Below are positions 6,645-18,500 of a DNA stretch of 53,591 bases, in pieces. Source of the stretch: a virus; the IMG/VR virus record IMGVR_UViG_3300020477_000033, positions 1 to 53,591 of that record; one strand, written 5' to 3'. The position numbers were made by a program, and so were the translations under genes. Below the pieces are notes generated by a model that saw nothing but the letters and a program-made list of their open reading frames with translations, searched no databases and had not been told where the DNA came from. Position 1 is the first letter of the stretch, and every line of letters starts with the position of its first letter.

Positions 6645-9109
6645 AGAATGCTATAAATATTTCTAATTTTTCTGGAGGATTTAATAACTCTACTAATGTA
6701 AGAGATTTATCTGATATTGAATTTGCAGAAATGCTAAATTTAAACAACGAAATACCAGGTAAATTACAACCTTATGGTAAACACGTTAATGACTCCAAAT
6801 GTGATGCTGCCATTTCTATAGATAATGTTATTTATGGAAGTGGTGCGTATCATTTTAATCTTGATAGAACTCTTGATGGTCCAGGAACTATAAGTAATAC
6901 TGAATATATTGCAGTAAATGATCCTACAAATAAAACTGTTAAGTTTATAAACTATACAGGAACTAGTAGTGGTTCTAACAGTATCTCAGCTAAAACAGCA
7001 GTATATGGAGGATCATCTACTACTCAAAAAGTATGTGTTTATGCTCAAGACGGAGATATAAGAGTAGTTCCACATCCTGGGAGTACTGGAACACCTAAAG
7101 TTATGCATTATTTACAAGGAATTAGAGATTTTGGAAATACTGGAACAACTAATTTAGCTATATCACTTAATGCTTATAATTCTGATGATTTATTTATTGC
7201 AGGATTAACAGGTAAAGTTGGAAGTGCAGCTACTACCAATAATTTAGATCCAGAAAGATTATATAAAAAAGGAGAAGTATTTAAACCTAATTATAAATCT
7301 GAATTATTTATGGAATCTAATTTAACTAGTGCCAATATTTTTGATGAATCAGGTAATACAGTTGATGATTCATATGATAGATCAAGAGCTGATCATCATA
7401 GTTTATTTGGAGCAAATACAGATTATGGTGCTGGACTATCAGATGATAAAGGTTCCATGGCTGTAATAGCTTATTGGGGAAAGAAAGGGAATGCTACAGA
7501 TCAAGATGATACATCTGAAGCTGTTATATATCCAGCATCACAGAAAAAAGTTTATGGACTATGGGCATCATGTCTATATAAAAATTCAGAATCTCCTGCT
7601 TTATTTTTAGGAGATATAGCACAGCAAGATGTTACTGGAAATAATGAAAGAAAAAGATTTTTATATTTTGGATTATATGGAAGAGTTCCTAGCACAAATC
7701 AAAGAATTACAGGTTATAAGTTTTATTGGGGATTAATAGAAAATTATGATACTAGTGCTAATGATTATGCATCTGGTTCTGTTACTAGTAAATTCTTATT
7801 GGCAGAAGTTGACTTTATTCAAGGTATTAGATGGGCAGGAAAAGATACTTATGATAACTTTACTGAAGAATTAACATCTTCAAGCGGGGGAAATTTTTAT
7901 AATTATATATATCCTGTAGGGGCTTATGCTAATGCAAGTTATTTTGTAGGTAAACAAATAGGTAAATTATCTTTAGAGGAACCTTATTTAGTTGATAAGA
8001 GATCATTAATAGGGCCTGCAAATACGGGATTTAAGACCGTTGCAATAGCTAACCGAAGGGCATATATAGGTAATGTTAAGTATTACGATTCTCAGGGCAA
8101 TCTCGTTGAAAAAAACGATAGAATTTTAAAGAGCAAGATCAATGAATTTGATTACTTTGAAGAAGATGGGTTTATTGATGTAGAGGTTGAAGATGGAGAT
8201 GATATTATTTCTCTTCAGACTGTTGGTCCAAAATTATTAGAATTTAAAACACAAAAATTATATATTATTAATACTTCTAGAAGATTAGAGTTTTTAGAAG
8301 GAGTGTTTGAATATAAGGGTGCAAACTTTGAAAATCATATTACCAAAGGAGAAGGATTTGTAACATGGTTTAATGAACACGGTCTTTACGTATATGATGG
8401 ACAAAGAATTCATGATTTAGTTATTGGAAAAAATGGACAGCCATTAATAGATGATTTTAAAACTACTATATATAACGATGATTCAGTTATAGGCTATATG
8501 CCTAAAACTAAAGAAATAATTATACTTGCTAAAGATAATGTTGTTTTAAAATATGATTTAAAATCAGAATCTTTTACAAGAAGCACTACTCAAATGCAAA
8601 CAGTAGATATAACTAATACAATTAATACTAACGATGGTACATTGTCTTATTTTTATCAAGAATCTGGTAGTCCTGATGTAATGAAAATGCAAAATTGGAG
8701 TAACACTCCACAAAGTATTACATATGGAAGTAAAACAACATTATTAAAAACAAAAGAATGGGATTTTACTAATCCTGCAGCAAGAAAAAATATATATACT
8801 ATTTATATTAACTATAAAGCTGGAGATAATGTTTTTGTTGGTGGCTATGCTACTAAGTATAATGCATCTCCTGTAGAAGGTAGTTTAACTGATGTTAATC
8901 AAACATTAGCAAGCCCTGGTGCTAATTGGGCTGGAACAGAATTGACTAATACATCAAATGAATTTAAAACAGAGAAAATTAAAGTATCTAGCAGTAATTT
9001 TAAAAATGTTTTATCGTTTGGTTTAATTTTTTATGGAAATGGTGCAGTTAGTAATAATTTCGTATTAAATGATATTCAAATAGTATTTAGAGGAAAGGTT
9101 CTAAAATGA
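6641..9109 (+). CDS. Large beta-rich structural protein, putative tail/neck component (822 aa)
   Basis: The N-terminus (NISNFSGGFNNSTN ... FAEMLNLN) and the repeating short beta strands with Asn, Gly and Thr turns resemble phage tail or neck propeller-type proteins. A segment such as ISLQTVGPKLLEFKTQKLYI and then GLYVYDGQRIHDL looks like successive blades. No catalytic motif was seen. It overlaps its upstream and downstream neighbours by ATGA (6641-6644 and 9106-9109), so it belongs to one co-translated structural unit. Assignment rests on composition, size and context; the family is not certain. Confidence 0.5.
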   Translation: MKNAINISNFSGGFNNSTNVRDLSDIEFAEMLNLNNEIPGKLQPYGKHVNDSKCDAAISIDNVIYGSGAYHFNLDRTLDGPGTISNTEYIAVNDPTNKTVKFINYTGTSSGSNSISAKTAVYGGSSTTQKVCVYAQDGDIRVVPHPGSTGTPKVMHYLQGIRDFGNTGTTNLAISLNAYNSDDLFIAGLTGKVGSAATTNNLDPERLYKKGEVFKPNYKSELFMESNLTSANIFDESGNTVDDSYDRSRADHHSLFGANTDYGAGLSDDKGSMAVIAYWGKKGNATDQDDTSEAVIYPASQKKVYGLWASCLYKNSESPALFLGDIAQQDVTGNNERKRFLYFGLYGRVPSTNQRITGYKFYWGLIENYDTSANDYASGSVTSKFLLAEVDFIQGIRWAGKDTYDNFTEELTSSSGGNFYNYIYPVGAYANASYFVGKQIGKLSLEEPYLVDKRSLIGPANTGFKTVAIANRRAYIGNVKYYDSQGNLVEKNDRILKSKINEFDYFEEDGFIDVEVEDGDDIISLQTVGPKLLEFKTQKLYIINTSRRLEFLEGVFEYKGANFENHITKGEGFVTWFNEHGLYVYDGQRIHDLVIGKNGQPLIDDFKTTIYNDDSVIGYMPKTKEIIILAKDNVVLKYDLKSESFTRSTTQMQTVDITNTINTNDGTLSYFYQESGSPDVMKMQNWSNTPQSITYGSKTTLLKTKEWDFTNPAARKNIYTIYINYKAGDNVFVGGYATKYNASPVEGSLTDVNQTLASPGANWAGTELTNTSNEFKTEKIKVSSSNFKNVLSFGLIFYGNGAVSNNFVLNDIQIVFRGKVLK

Positions 9110-9354
9110 ATATTGGAAAAAAAATTAGAGATAAACCATTATTAAATCTTATACAAGAAAAAGAAAATAATATTGAGTTTGATAAACAGCAAGCACAATA
9201 TGAAACTCCTATAGATGTTGTTTCATCTAGAATACCAGTGAAAACTGAAGGAAATGTAGGAGATCGTATGGTTGTAAAATTAGGTCATGATGCCTATTTG
9301 TATGTTAAGGTTGAAAAAAATAAATGGATGAAGGTACAATTGGAGGAATTGTAA
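9106..9354 (+). CDS. Small virion-associated protein (82 aa)
   Basis: The N-terminal half is charged and probably helical. The C-terminal half (GNVGDRMVVKLGHDAYLYVK, then NKWMKVQLEEL) matches a pattern common at the ends or joints of phage fibre proteins, where a short beta hairpin reads 'GxxGDxxVV...LYVK...KW'. It overlaps the previous stop by ATGA and the next start by TAATG, so it is translated between two structural proteins. Probably a fibre or connector accessory protein. Confidence 0.5.
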   Translation: MNIGKKIRDKPLLNLIQEKENNIEFDKQQAQYETPIDVVSSRIPVKTEGNVGDRMVVKLGHDAYLYVKVEKNKWMKVQLEEL

Positions 9355-10577
9355 TGGCAATTAAAGGTGATTATAAAAAAGATAAAAGTTTAGACTGGGG
9401 AGAATATAAGTCCCCTTCAATGATTGCTTCAGAGTTTGAAGGCAAGAAAGGGATGTTAGACTTCCAGGATGATTGGGATGTAGCACATAGCGATTTGATT
9501 GCAGGTGTTCAGATGCTTGATGCTGGAATGACAGGAGCAATGGGAGCTGGTGATCTCTTGTGGGGCTTAACACCAGATGAGGGTAAGGAAGCTTATGAAC
9601 AAGCTATGAAAGAAAAAGCTAGTGCTAGAAAATCAGGAGTAGAATACAAATCTATTTTAGATAAATGGAGAGAAGCTCCTGCTCTTGAAGCACAAAAAAC
9701 CTATAAAGAAGAAACTATGTCTATGGCTGAAGATATGCTAGTTCAATCAGTAGGTGATAATATTATAAGACATAGCATGAACCCTGATGGAACTTATATG
9801 GATGCATCAACATGGAAACTTCCAGACGAATATCAACGTCTTAGTGAACGTGAAAGAAGAGCTATAAGAGAAGGAGTTTCTGTTCATGCACAAGAGTATT
9901 TAAGAGCACAAGGTATTCCAGAAAAAGATTGGAAAGATTATTATGATACTGCTTATATGACTGGAGACGGTCGAGTAATTCTTGAGGGTGGAGAAATTTC
10001 ACAAACACGTGGTCCATTTAAGCTTTTTAGAAGACAGGACGAATTTGAAGGAAGAAGAACAACTATAGAAGATCCTCGTTCAGCTGGAATACATCAATAT
10101 TATGAAGATGAGAGGCAAAGGGATTATCCTGGTAAACAAATGTTTGGAATTTGGGGAGATAGAATACAAAAATTTGGAGAGTCTATTGAAGGGCCAGATT
10201 TTTCAGATTTCAAAAATGATATGAAGAAATGGGGAAAAGATATGGACAAGAAAAGACAAGATTTAATGGATAGATTCGGTAAATGGGCAACTCCTCCAGA
10301 AAGTAGCACTCCTTATGGAGATACTAAGCCAGGTTCAGAGGCTGCAAAAAATATAGGAGAACAAGTTGGTCAATCGGGTACAGAAAACGCAAACGTAGAA
10401 ACATGGGAAATGCCAGAGTTTGAGGCTCTTCCTGATGACGCTCCTCTAAAGAGTGACGATCCTTATATCATACTGGCTAACAAGTTGCTTAAAGAAGGAA
10501 GAGATCCACGATGGGTAGAGGATTTTGTAAATCATCAGATGCAGTTAGATGAAGAGTCAGAAGCAAGAGGTTATTAA
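9354..10577 (+). CDS. Structural/ejection-type protein of unknown family (407 aa)
   Basis: The start is taken at ATG 9354, which overlaps the preceding stop (TAATG) and follows a strong GGAGG (9342-9346); an in-frame ATG 30 bases upstream lacks this RBS. The protein is acidic-polar with many helices (ALEAQKTYKEETMSMAEDM) and a Pro/Ser/Thr-rich linker around residues 310-345. No family is recognised. It is followed by the lysozyme with a TAATG overlap. Context suggests a virion protein. Confidence 0.55.
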   Translation: MAIKGDYKKDKSLDWGEYKSPSMIASEFEGKKGMLDFQDDWDVAHSDLIAGVQMLDAGMTGAMGAGDLLWGLTPDEGKEAYEQAMKEKASARKSGVEYKSILDKWREAPALEAQKTYKEETMSMAEDMLVQSVGDNIIRHSMNPDGTYMDASTWKLPDEYQRLSERERRAIREGVSVHAQEYLRAQGIPEKDWKDYYDTAYMTGDGRVILEGGEISQTRGPFKLFRRQDEFEGRRTTIEDPRSAGIHQYYEDERQRDYPGKQMFGIWGDRIQKFGESIEGPDFSDFKNDMKKWGKDMDKKRQDLMDRFGKWATPPESSTPYGDTKPGSEAAKNIGEQVGQSGTENANVETWEMPEFEALPDDAPLKSDDPYIILANKLLKEGRDPRWVEDFVNHQMQLDEESEARGY

Positions 10578-11077
10578 TGTTAATTCCTGAACCAATGTTT
10601 GGATTTTCTTTTAGAAAAAAACTTTATAAACATATGAAGTTAAGAGAGGGTTATAAAGAAGAAGTATATTTAGATACTTTAGACAAACCAACTTGTGGTA
10701 TTGGACATTTATTAACTAAAGAGGAACAAGAGAAATATAAAGTTGGCGATGTAGTTGATGAAAAAATTATTAATAAATGGTTTGAAGAAGATATTGAAGA
10801 AGCATTAGTTGCTTGTAATGAACAATGTGTAAAACTAGAAGTATTTGATAAAGATTTTAAGATAGCTTTAACATCAGTTAATTTTCAATTAGGAAGTAAA
10901 TGGTATAAAAAATTTCCTAAAACATGGAAAGCTTTGTGTGAAAAAAGATATGATGATGCTATAGCAGAAATAACATATAAAAAGCCTGGAGAACCAGAAT
11001 ATTCTGATTGGTATAAACAAACACCAGTTAGAGTGTTAGATTTTTCTAAGGCAATAGAACAAATTATGGAGGAATAA
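10577..11077 (+). CDS. T4-type lysozyme, GH24 endolysin (166 aa)
   Basis: The catalytic signature is complete: REGY (E24), YLDT (D33) and PTCGIGH (T39-H44), with the same 9- and 6-residue spacing as Glu11, Asp20 and Thr26 in T4 lysozyme. The enzyme cleaves the MurNAc-GlcNAc bond of peptidoglycan. Length matches the family (about 165). No signal peptide or membrane anchor is visible, so export would need the holin. It lies amid structural genes, 7 kb from the holin, so it may act during entry as a virion lysozyme as well as in lysis. Confidence 0.92.
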   Translation: MLIPEPMFGFSFRKKLYKHMKLREGYKEEVYLDTLDKPTCGIGHLLTKEEQEKYKVGDVVDEKIINKWFEEDIEEALVACNEQCVKLEVFDKDFKIALTSVNFQLGSKWYKKFPKTWKALCEKRYDDAIAEITYKKPGEPEYSDWYKQTPVRVLDFSKAIEQIMEE

Positions 11078-11313
11078 TGGCTACTAAAGAAAAATCAGAA
11101 TTAAATTTAGATCCTATAACTAGCCCAATAGAAGAAACGGTGGAGACTGTGGTTCCCTTTGAACCTAAAATGCCATCAGAAAGCACTGACGCAGAAGAAC
11201 GTCATAGACGTTATAATAGAATACGTCAATATGTATCTTTTCAATTTGCTAAAGATTGGGATATGAATGCTACAATGGGTAGATTAGGCTTTGGATGGAA
11301 GGAGGATAGATAA
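11077..11313 (+). CDS. Small unknown protein (78 aa)
   Basis: No family is recognised. The first 45 residues are acidic and probably disordered (EETVETVVPFEPKMPSEST); the last 30 are aromatic and basic (RRYNRIRQYVSFQFAKDW ... GFGWKEDR). Start overlaps the lysozyme stop (TAATG) with GGAGG just upstream; the stop overlaps the next start. It is part of the 9-12 kb coupled gene series. Confidence 0.55.
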   Translation: MATKEKSELNLDPITSPIEETVETVVPFEPKMPSESTDAEERHRRYNRIRQYVSFQFAKDWDMNATMGRLGFGWKEDR

Positions 11314-11882
11314 TGGGTTGGTTTGGAAGAATTGCTAAAAAACTTACTGGTATTTTAGGTCCAGATAGTCCAGCTGGAGGACTTCTTGAAGCTGCTATGC
11401 CTTGGGGTAAAGCAATAGGATTTATAGGCGGCATGGGTATGCAATATGATGCAATTCAGCAAGAAAGAGATAGATTAAAAAAATTAAGAAAATATGGTCG
11501 AGAAGGACAACAGAAAGCTATTGATAATGAGAAATATGCAGTAGAAGATTATCAAATAGATAAAGGTCTTTTAGGTAGAAAATTTGATTTACAAGCAGAT
11601 CTAAAAGTTGATCAACTAGGAACTGCTGTAGATAGAATTGATTATGCTGGAGGTGCTACGAATTTAGTATCTGGTGAAGTCAACGCAATGAAAGACGATG
11701 CTATGAAGATGTATGGACATCAGACAGATGCTTTAGCATTACAGTATGATGTTTCCAATAGAGCTTTACAAAAAGATTTAAGAAAAGAATTAGGAAGATA
11801 TCAAACGCAATATGATATGTTAGGACAATATACAAATGATATGTCATATAATTTTATGGAAGCCTATAAAAATATAGTTTAA
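11313..11882 (+). CDS. Putative internal virion protein (189 aa)
   Basis: The N-terminal 50 residues are Gly/Ala-rich and partly hydrophobic (AAMPWGKAIGFIGGMGMQYD); the remainder is a long charged helix with regular Gln/Asp/Leu spacing. This build, a short membrane-active head followed by coiled coil, is like the small ejection proteins of podoviruses (T7 gp14 style). The gene precedes another helical protein and then the giant protein, matching the order of podovirus internal-core genes. Family not identified. Confidence 0.5.
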   Translation: MGWFGRIAKKLTGILGPDSPAGGLLEAAMPWGKAIGFIGGMGMQYDAIQQERDRLKKLRKYGREGQQKAIDNEKYAVEDYQIDKGLLGRKFDLQADLKVDQLGTAVDRIDYAGGATNLVSGEVNAMKDDAMKMYGHQTDALALQYDVSNRALQKDLRKELGRYQTQYDMLGQYTNDMSYNFMEAYKNIV

Positions 11883-11891
11883 GGAGGAATA

Positions 11892-12506
11892 ATGGGTTAC
11901 GCAGCAGAAACGCTATTAGCTTTTAAAGGATTTACTGAAACACTAGATCAATTTACTGGTGCTTCAGCAAGAAGAGCTGAACAAGCAGAAATAAGAAAGG
12001 AAGAAAGAACTATCGTTAATAATATGGCAACTATGGCTATGCAGTCAATGAGTAAAATGCCAATGCAAGATCAAATTAATTTTGAACAATCAGGTTTACT
12101 TGGATATGGTATGTCTACTTTAGGTGGTTTTATTGATATGCCCTTTCAACAATCTCTTGCACAAAGAACATATGGTAATTATTTAGATTCTTATGAAACA
12201 AATACAGTACCATATTTGCAGGATTTGGCTTCTACTAGAGCTTTATTAAATTATTATTCTCCAGATAATCCAATGGTTAATGTAATAGATGGTAAAATTA
12301 ATTCTGAAATGGGTAAATTTCAGAATACTACAATGAATTACATGGATCAAAGTATTAGATTTTCTAGGGTTGCTACAGAAGAATCTCAAAGATTCATGCC
12401 AGCTATATCTTTCCAAGCTAAATCTGATTGGGAACAAACAAAAAAGCTTGCAGATATAAATGATAATTTATTAGCTACATTAACTATAGATCCACACGGG
12501 GAATAA
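11892..12506 (+). CDS. Putative internal virion protein (204 aa)
   Basis: The protein is helical and Met/Gln-rich (MATMAMQSMSKMPMQDQI) with a small hydrophobic patch near residue 70 (GLLGYGMSTLGGFIDMPF). No family is recognised. A strong AAGGAGG lies at 11881-11887. It ends three bases before the GTG start of the 3533-residue protein, so the two are probably made together and packaged together. Confidence 0.5.
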   Translation: MGYAAETLLAFKGFTETLDQFTGASARRAEQAEIRKEERTIVNNMATMAMQSMSKMPMQDQINFEQSGLLGYGMSTLGGFIDMPFQQSLAQRTYGNYLDSYETNTVPYLQDLASTRALLNYYSPDNPMVNVIDGKINSEMGKFQNTTMNYMDQSIRFSRVATEESQRFMPAISFQAKSDWEQTKKLADINDNLLATLTIDPHGE

Positions 12507-12509
12507 TAA

Positions 12510-15500
12510 GTGGCAACACCGTATAATACTCAAATAGATTATTTGACTAATCTAAGAGACGTTGGTATCATTAATCCACAAGAATATTTAAAAAGATTAG
12601 ATACATCTTATAGAATGAAACCAAATCTTTTCAGTGAAGAAGATTTAGACTATATAGAAAAAGAGCATAAAAAATACGATATAAAATGGAATCGTGATTT
12701 ACAAGAATCTGGTGCTTCATTATTATCTGTTGTTAATCAATTTACATCTGGATTAGTAGAAGGTTTTACTACAATAGGTTGGGCAGATGAACCAGATACA
12801 GCAGTTGAAAGAATTGCTGGATCATTTGGACACTTGCTTGGATTTGCTCCAGATGTTATTGCTAGTGTTTTAAGTGGTGGTAGATATATTCCTATAGCTG
12901 CTGCTAAACAAGCTTCAAAGAAAAGTCAAAAAGCTGTAAGAGAAGGTATATCAAAAGTTGCTTCTAAGTCTCCTTCTTTATTAAGAAAAGAAATTTCTCC
13001 TAATACATTTGCTTTAAGATCAATTCCTATGTTAGTAGCTGATAAAGTGTTAGAGCATTCAAAGGCTGCATTAGGATCTACTAATCTAACTTCTCTTGGG
13101 TTTTTATCTAGAGGATTACTTGGAAAAGCATCTGTAAGAAATGCAGCACATCAAGCTGTTCACCTAGGTGTAGCATTAGGTGTATCATCATGGAAAGATG
13201 GCCCTAAAGCTATGATAGATGCTACTATGCACGGTGCAGCTGCTGGTGCTATATTTGGTAGTATTGGTAATTATGTTCGTATTGGAGACATGTTAAGATC
13301 TAAGGATACTGCACAAATGGGTAGAGAAGCTGTTAAATTAGCTTCTAGACAATTATATCAAGACCCTAATAAATATGAAGCTATTGAAATGCTTATGAAA
13401 GGTAGTTTAGGGGCATCATTTCAAGGTGGGTTAACCACATTACAAGGAGCACCATTACCAGATCAAATATATGAATATTTATTAGGTTTCTTCTTCGGTG
13501 CTTCAGCTAAATCTGCTGGATTTATGAATAGAACTAAATTTATTAATCAAAGATTTTTCCCTAGTAATGAAAATATATCAAGAGTAAAAGAGAAATGGCA
13601 AGCAGATCCAGAGTATCAAGCATTACCAAAGGTTGATAGACAATATATAGATAGCTATTTAGATTCAATTAGAAGACAGCAATTAAATATTATTAATAGT
13701 GATAGACCTTCCTGGGCTCAAGGTTTATCTCAAACCATTAAAGATATAGCTAAAGAAAAAAATATTGATTTAACCGAACCTATAACTATTGAAAAGAAAA
13801 TAATTTTAGATAATGAACAAAAGAAAATAGAAAAAATAAAAACTCCTAAAAAAGATACTGTTGATAATGAAGGAATTAATGTTCAAATGCCTGAAATACC
13901 TAAGAATAAAGAAGAAACTTTTAAAATGGCTTACAGGAAAGAAACAGGAACAGAAACTAAAAATAATTTAGTTGCTTCTATTAATTCTGGAATGCAATCT
14001 GGTGCAGATTATGGAGGTTTAAAGGGTGGTAAAAGAAGAGGTGCAAAAACAGGTGGTTGGATTACAAGTGATTTTAAAACTAAAATTAGTGGTTCTAAAA
14101 AACAAAAAGATCAATTAATAAAAGATTATGGATTAAAATTAGTTACTGAACCTATTACTGTTGAAGTAGAACGAGGGAAAAAAAGAACATTTCCACCAGA
14201 ATCTTATCCTAATAGAACTATTAGAAATGTCAATGATAATGATGCTACTGTTATATTTGCCCTACCTGAACATATTGATAAAAGTGTTGGAACTAATAAA
14301 ACTATAGGATATGCGTCAGAAGGTAAATGGGTTAGAGGATCTAGTAAAAAACAATTAAAAAGTGCATCATATTTATCAGGATATAGGCCTCATATTATTA
14401 TTACTGGAGGGTATAAAAGCAAAAAGATGGCTGATATAGAGGCACAAAATTTAACAGACTTTATACTTAATGTAACTAAAAAAAATAATGGAAAAATTCC
14501 AAATATTAATATTGCTGGACATGGAAATGATAGAGTCCCAGGTAATAAAACCTGGAAAAGTTTTGAAGACTATGTGGACTATATAGTTGATAAATCGTTA
14601 GAAGGAAAGGTAGAAACATCTCCTATTCCACCAAATGTAGATAATGGTGGTGTTGAAATTACAGCTTCAAACCCAAGGCCTCCTAAAACTGTAAAAGATT
14701 ATGCTAAAGAAAGAATGGGGGATTATAAGCATGAAATATCAAAAGGTATTGAAGAAATAGAGAATGCTTCTTCAGACCATTCTTCAAAGACTATTCTTTC
14801 AAGACCTACAAATATAGCTGCTGAATATATAGTAAGTCAAAATAAAAAATTAAGACTTGATACAGTAAAATTGGAAATGAATGATTTGATTGAAAAATCA
14901 ACAAGTGATATAAAGTTTTTTGAAAAACTTGATATAAAATTTGGAGTAAGTATTCCAGAAAATATTAGAAAAGAACTTGGTAGAGCTTATTTAATAAAAA
15001 GAAATCTTAAAGAACAAACTGATCATGGAATTCAAAATTTAAAATCTTTTAAAAAAGAGCCATATAAAGAAGAATTTAATCATGAACAATTTCCTAGTGA
15101 AGATATAGATGGTACAATACTTGTTAAATATCGAACAGAAAATAAACATGATAGACATGTAAAAGGAACAGTAGAAGACGTATCTTATATTCTTTCTTCT
15201 GTTCAGATAGATCAAAAACAAGGTCGTGCATTTAAAACAATTGACAATGTTCAAGGGCCTATATTATATAAAATGGAATATAAGCCTATTTTAACTCATC
15301 AAGTTCCTAAAGGTAAAAAAGAACCTATCACAGGTAAAAAAGCATGGGAATATACCTTAACTAAAGAAGGATTAGATGCAATAAATCAAAAATTAGAAAA
15401 AGATGGATACTATGTTTCAAGAGCTTATAAAGATAAAGGAGTTTTAGAAGTAACTCCATATGCAATTTCAGAAAAAAATCCATATAAAGATAATTATTTA

Positions 15501-18500
15501 AGTAAAGATGATCAGGTATCAGTATTAAAAGAATTATGGCAATCAGACAGAAAGCCTAAAACAGACGTAGAAAGAAAAACTCTAATATCAAATCTTTATT
15601 ATCTTTTAAGAGAACATAGTTTAAAAGGAATAAAGGGGCATGGTAAAATTACAGCTGATAGCCTTATTAAAGGTATTAGAGAAGTTAGAGCTAATGATAA
15701 TCAAAAATTAAATTATAAAGATGTTGTAGAATACAATAAGTATGCATCTTTAGATTGGGCTACAAATATTCCTCTTAATAGAAAAGATTATAATATTTAT
15801 GATGCTGGAAGTAAAACAAAAGCTGTTTATGTTCCAGATTTACCAGCAGAAGTTCATAAAGTTATTATGCTAGGCAATACTGATTCTGTTCACTTAAGAA
15901 GACAGGATGTATTTGATGCTGTTGCTAAAAGACATTATATAGATGCTAAAGATGATAAAATAAAATTAACAGCTTTTAGAGGAGCTAGAAATGATGTAAA
16001 TCTTATTAAAAATAAAATAGGTACTGAAAGAGTTAGTGATGCTTTAGACAAACTAATGCATAAGTTTAATATTCATGATATTTTTTATGAAAGTGGAGGA
16101 AAAACAAATAAAGGCAATTTTAATTTAGCGAGATTAAGATTTAATGAAAAAACAAAAGAGTATTTCTTTGAAGGTGGTATTAATGATAAAAATATTGTTG
16201 ATTATAATTGGAATGAATGGTATATAGATTTAGGTGTAAGGCAAAATTCTTCTCATATGAACAGAGGAGCTAGCGTAGGTAAGCAGTTGTATGATTCAAT
16301 ATCTATGTCTAGAATTAGAGGTGAAAGCATTGAAAGGGGAGATCGATTAGATAAAGCAGTATCAGATTGGATAGACCTTAGTAATGCAGGAGATCCAGTT
16401 TTAGGTACTGAAATTATTAATAATTTTAGAGCAGGAAAAGAATTAACTCGTGATTTTGATATTCATATGGTTCCAGAAGATGTTATCATAGAAATGAAAA
16501 ATGATGTAACCAGAGGAGGTATAGACAATCCTGTTTTTAAACAAGTTTTAAAGAAAATAGTTGAATCAAATGAATTAGATATATCTTCACAAGTTTGGGA
16601 CCCTCAAAAGTCTGCAGATTTAAAAAAAGATATTATGGAACAATACCAAGTATCTGAAATTCTTAATATGCATGACTATGATCCATTAGTGTTTACAACT
16701 CATCCATATAAAGATTTTATTAATAAAGCATTATTTAGGCATCTTGTAAACAAGAAACGACAACCGAGAGATCCAGATGCATTTCAAACAACATTAAATG
16801 GTTTAAATGCAGAAGAATTAGTTCTACATAAACCTAGAAAAAATCAAGGTCCTAACAAAATTAGAACAGGAGTCGGTGATGGTTTATTTATGATGGGTAG
16901 AGACGTTAGAGATAAACCTGTTAGAATACCACAAATAAAAGCTATTAAAACTATGGGACAAGCATGGGATATGCTTAGAAATACAAAGTTAGATAAAACA
17001 GAAGCTATAGCTATACAAGAAGTTTTAGATGGACAGGTATTACTTCGTGTTCCTAATAGTGCTGTTAGTGGTGCTAGAGTTCCAAGGTTTGGTGGTTTTG
17101 TAAATAGAGATGGAATTGGATTATATGTAGGTCCTAAAGATAAATATTATATGGATGGTGCAGATAATGATTTTGATGAAGCTTTTGTATTTAGAAATAT
17201 CCCAAAAGAATTAAGAGAAGAATTTGCTAGAAATCAAGAGTTTTTAAAAGACGAAAAAGGTGAATTAATTAATTTAGAAACTCCACCTGATTGGTTGATT
17301 AAAGATGGATATTTTACTCCTTATGAAGCTAAAACTTCTAATGACGTCTTAATAGATATGGTAACACCATGGCCTAGGCTTGAAGCTGGTAGAAGTGCTG
17401 CTGTAGGTAAAGAATCTATGGGTGGTGCTATTAATTCATTAGATAGACAATTATCTGTAATGGATGCGGTTATTAATACTAAAATTACAGAACCTTCTAG
17501 AGAAATTCCTTATATGTTAGTCAATGTTACTAAAACTGACAATAAACAGAATGCATATTTTGATAATAGTTTTGATCATAGAATAGTTTTATTAGATGGT
17601 AAAGGAAAACCTATGACATCTACTAATTTAAAAGATTATGATGTGCTTCTTAAACAGTTTGAAGTAGATGCTTTAAAAATAAAAAATGGATATGCAGATA
17701 GTCCTAAATATTTAAATATTCCTAGTAATTTTCAAATAGCTGAAATGACTTGGAATAAATATTTTAGAGTTCAAAGATTAAGCCAAGGTGTATGGAAAGA
17801 TTTAGGTAAACATAGTAGTATAAGTTGGCTTAATACTACTAGCACACAAGCTAAATATAAAAATAAAGCAGGTAAATGGATTCCTGTTAGAAAAATTCAA
17901 GAAATTCAAAACTTAGCAGATACTTATAAATTAATACATGGTATGCCTTCAATGAAAGAAATTAACGAATCTCCAAGGGTTTTTAACGAATTTATTAGCA
18001 ATCCAAACTATAGATATGATTTACAAGTATATAATACAGCTAAAAAGCTAGCCGATAGAACTGATTGGACTATAGATTCTTTTGAATATTTACAATCTTA
18101 TAGAGGATTTGAACACCTATATGATAACTCTATAGAACCTTATGATTTTGTATTAAGAATGACTACTGAGTTACAAAAAAGATTAATAAATAGTAAATAT
18201 TTTGATAAATATGGTTTAATACCTAATTACAGACATGAAACTCAAGCTATATTCTCTTTAAAAAGAAGTGGTAATTTTATGTTTAAAAACTTAAAAGATA
18301 TTGCTAACAAAAATTATAAAACTTTAGCAATGACACCTACAAGAGAAATTGAAAATCATTTTGATAATGCTCTTAATTTAAATGTTGCTGATTATGTTTC
18401 TGATATGTTTATTACCAAGGTTGCTAAAAGCAGATTAACTGAAATGAATGTCCATGAAGCATTTAATTTAATTAAAGATATTCAAACAAGAGTTAATCAG

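Noticed and set aside
15241-15270. TTGACA with an AT-rich -10-like stretch inside the giant gene
   Set aside because: It lies within coding sequence and the -10 match is poor; such matches are common at this base composition.
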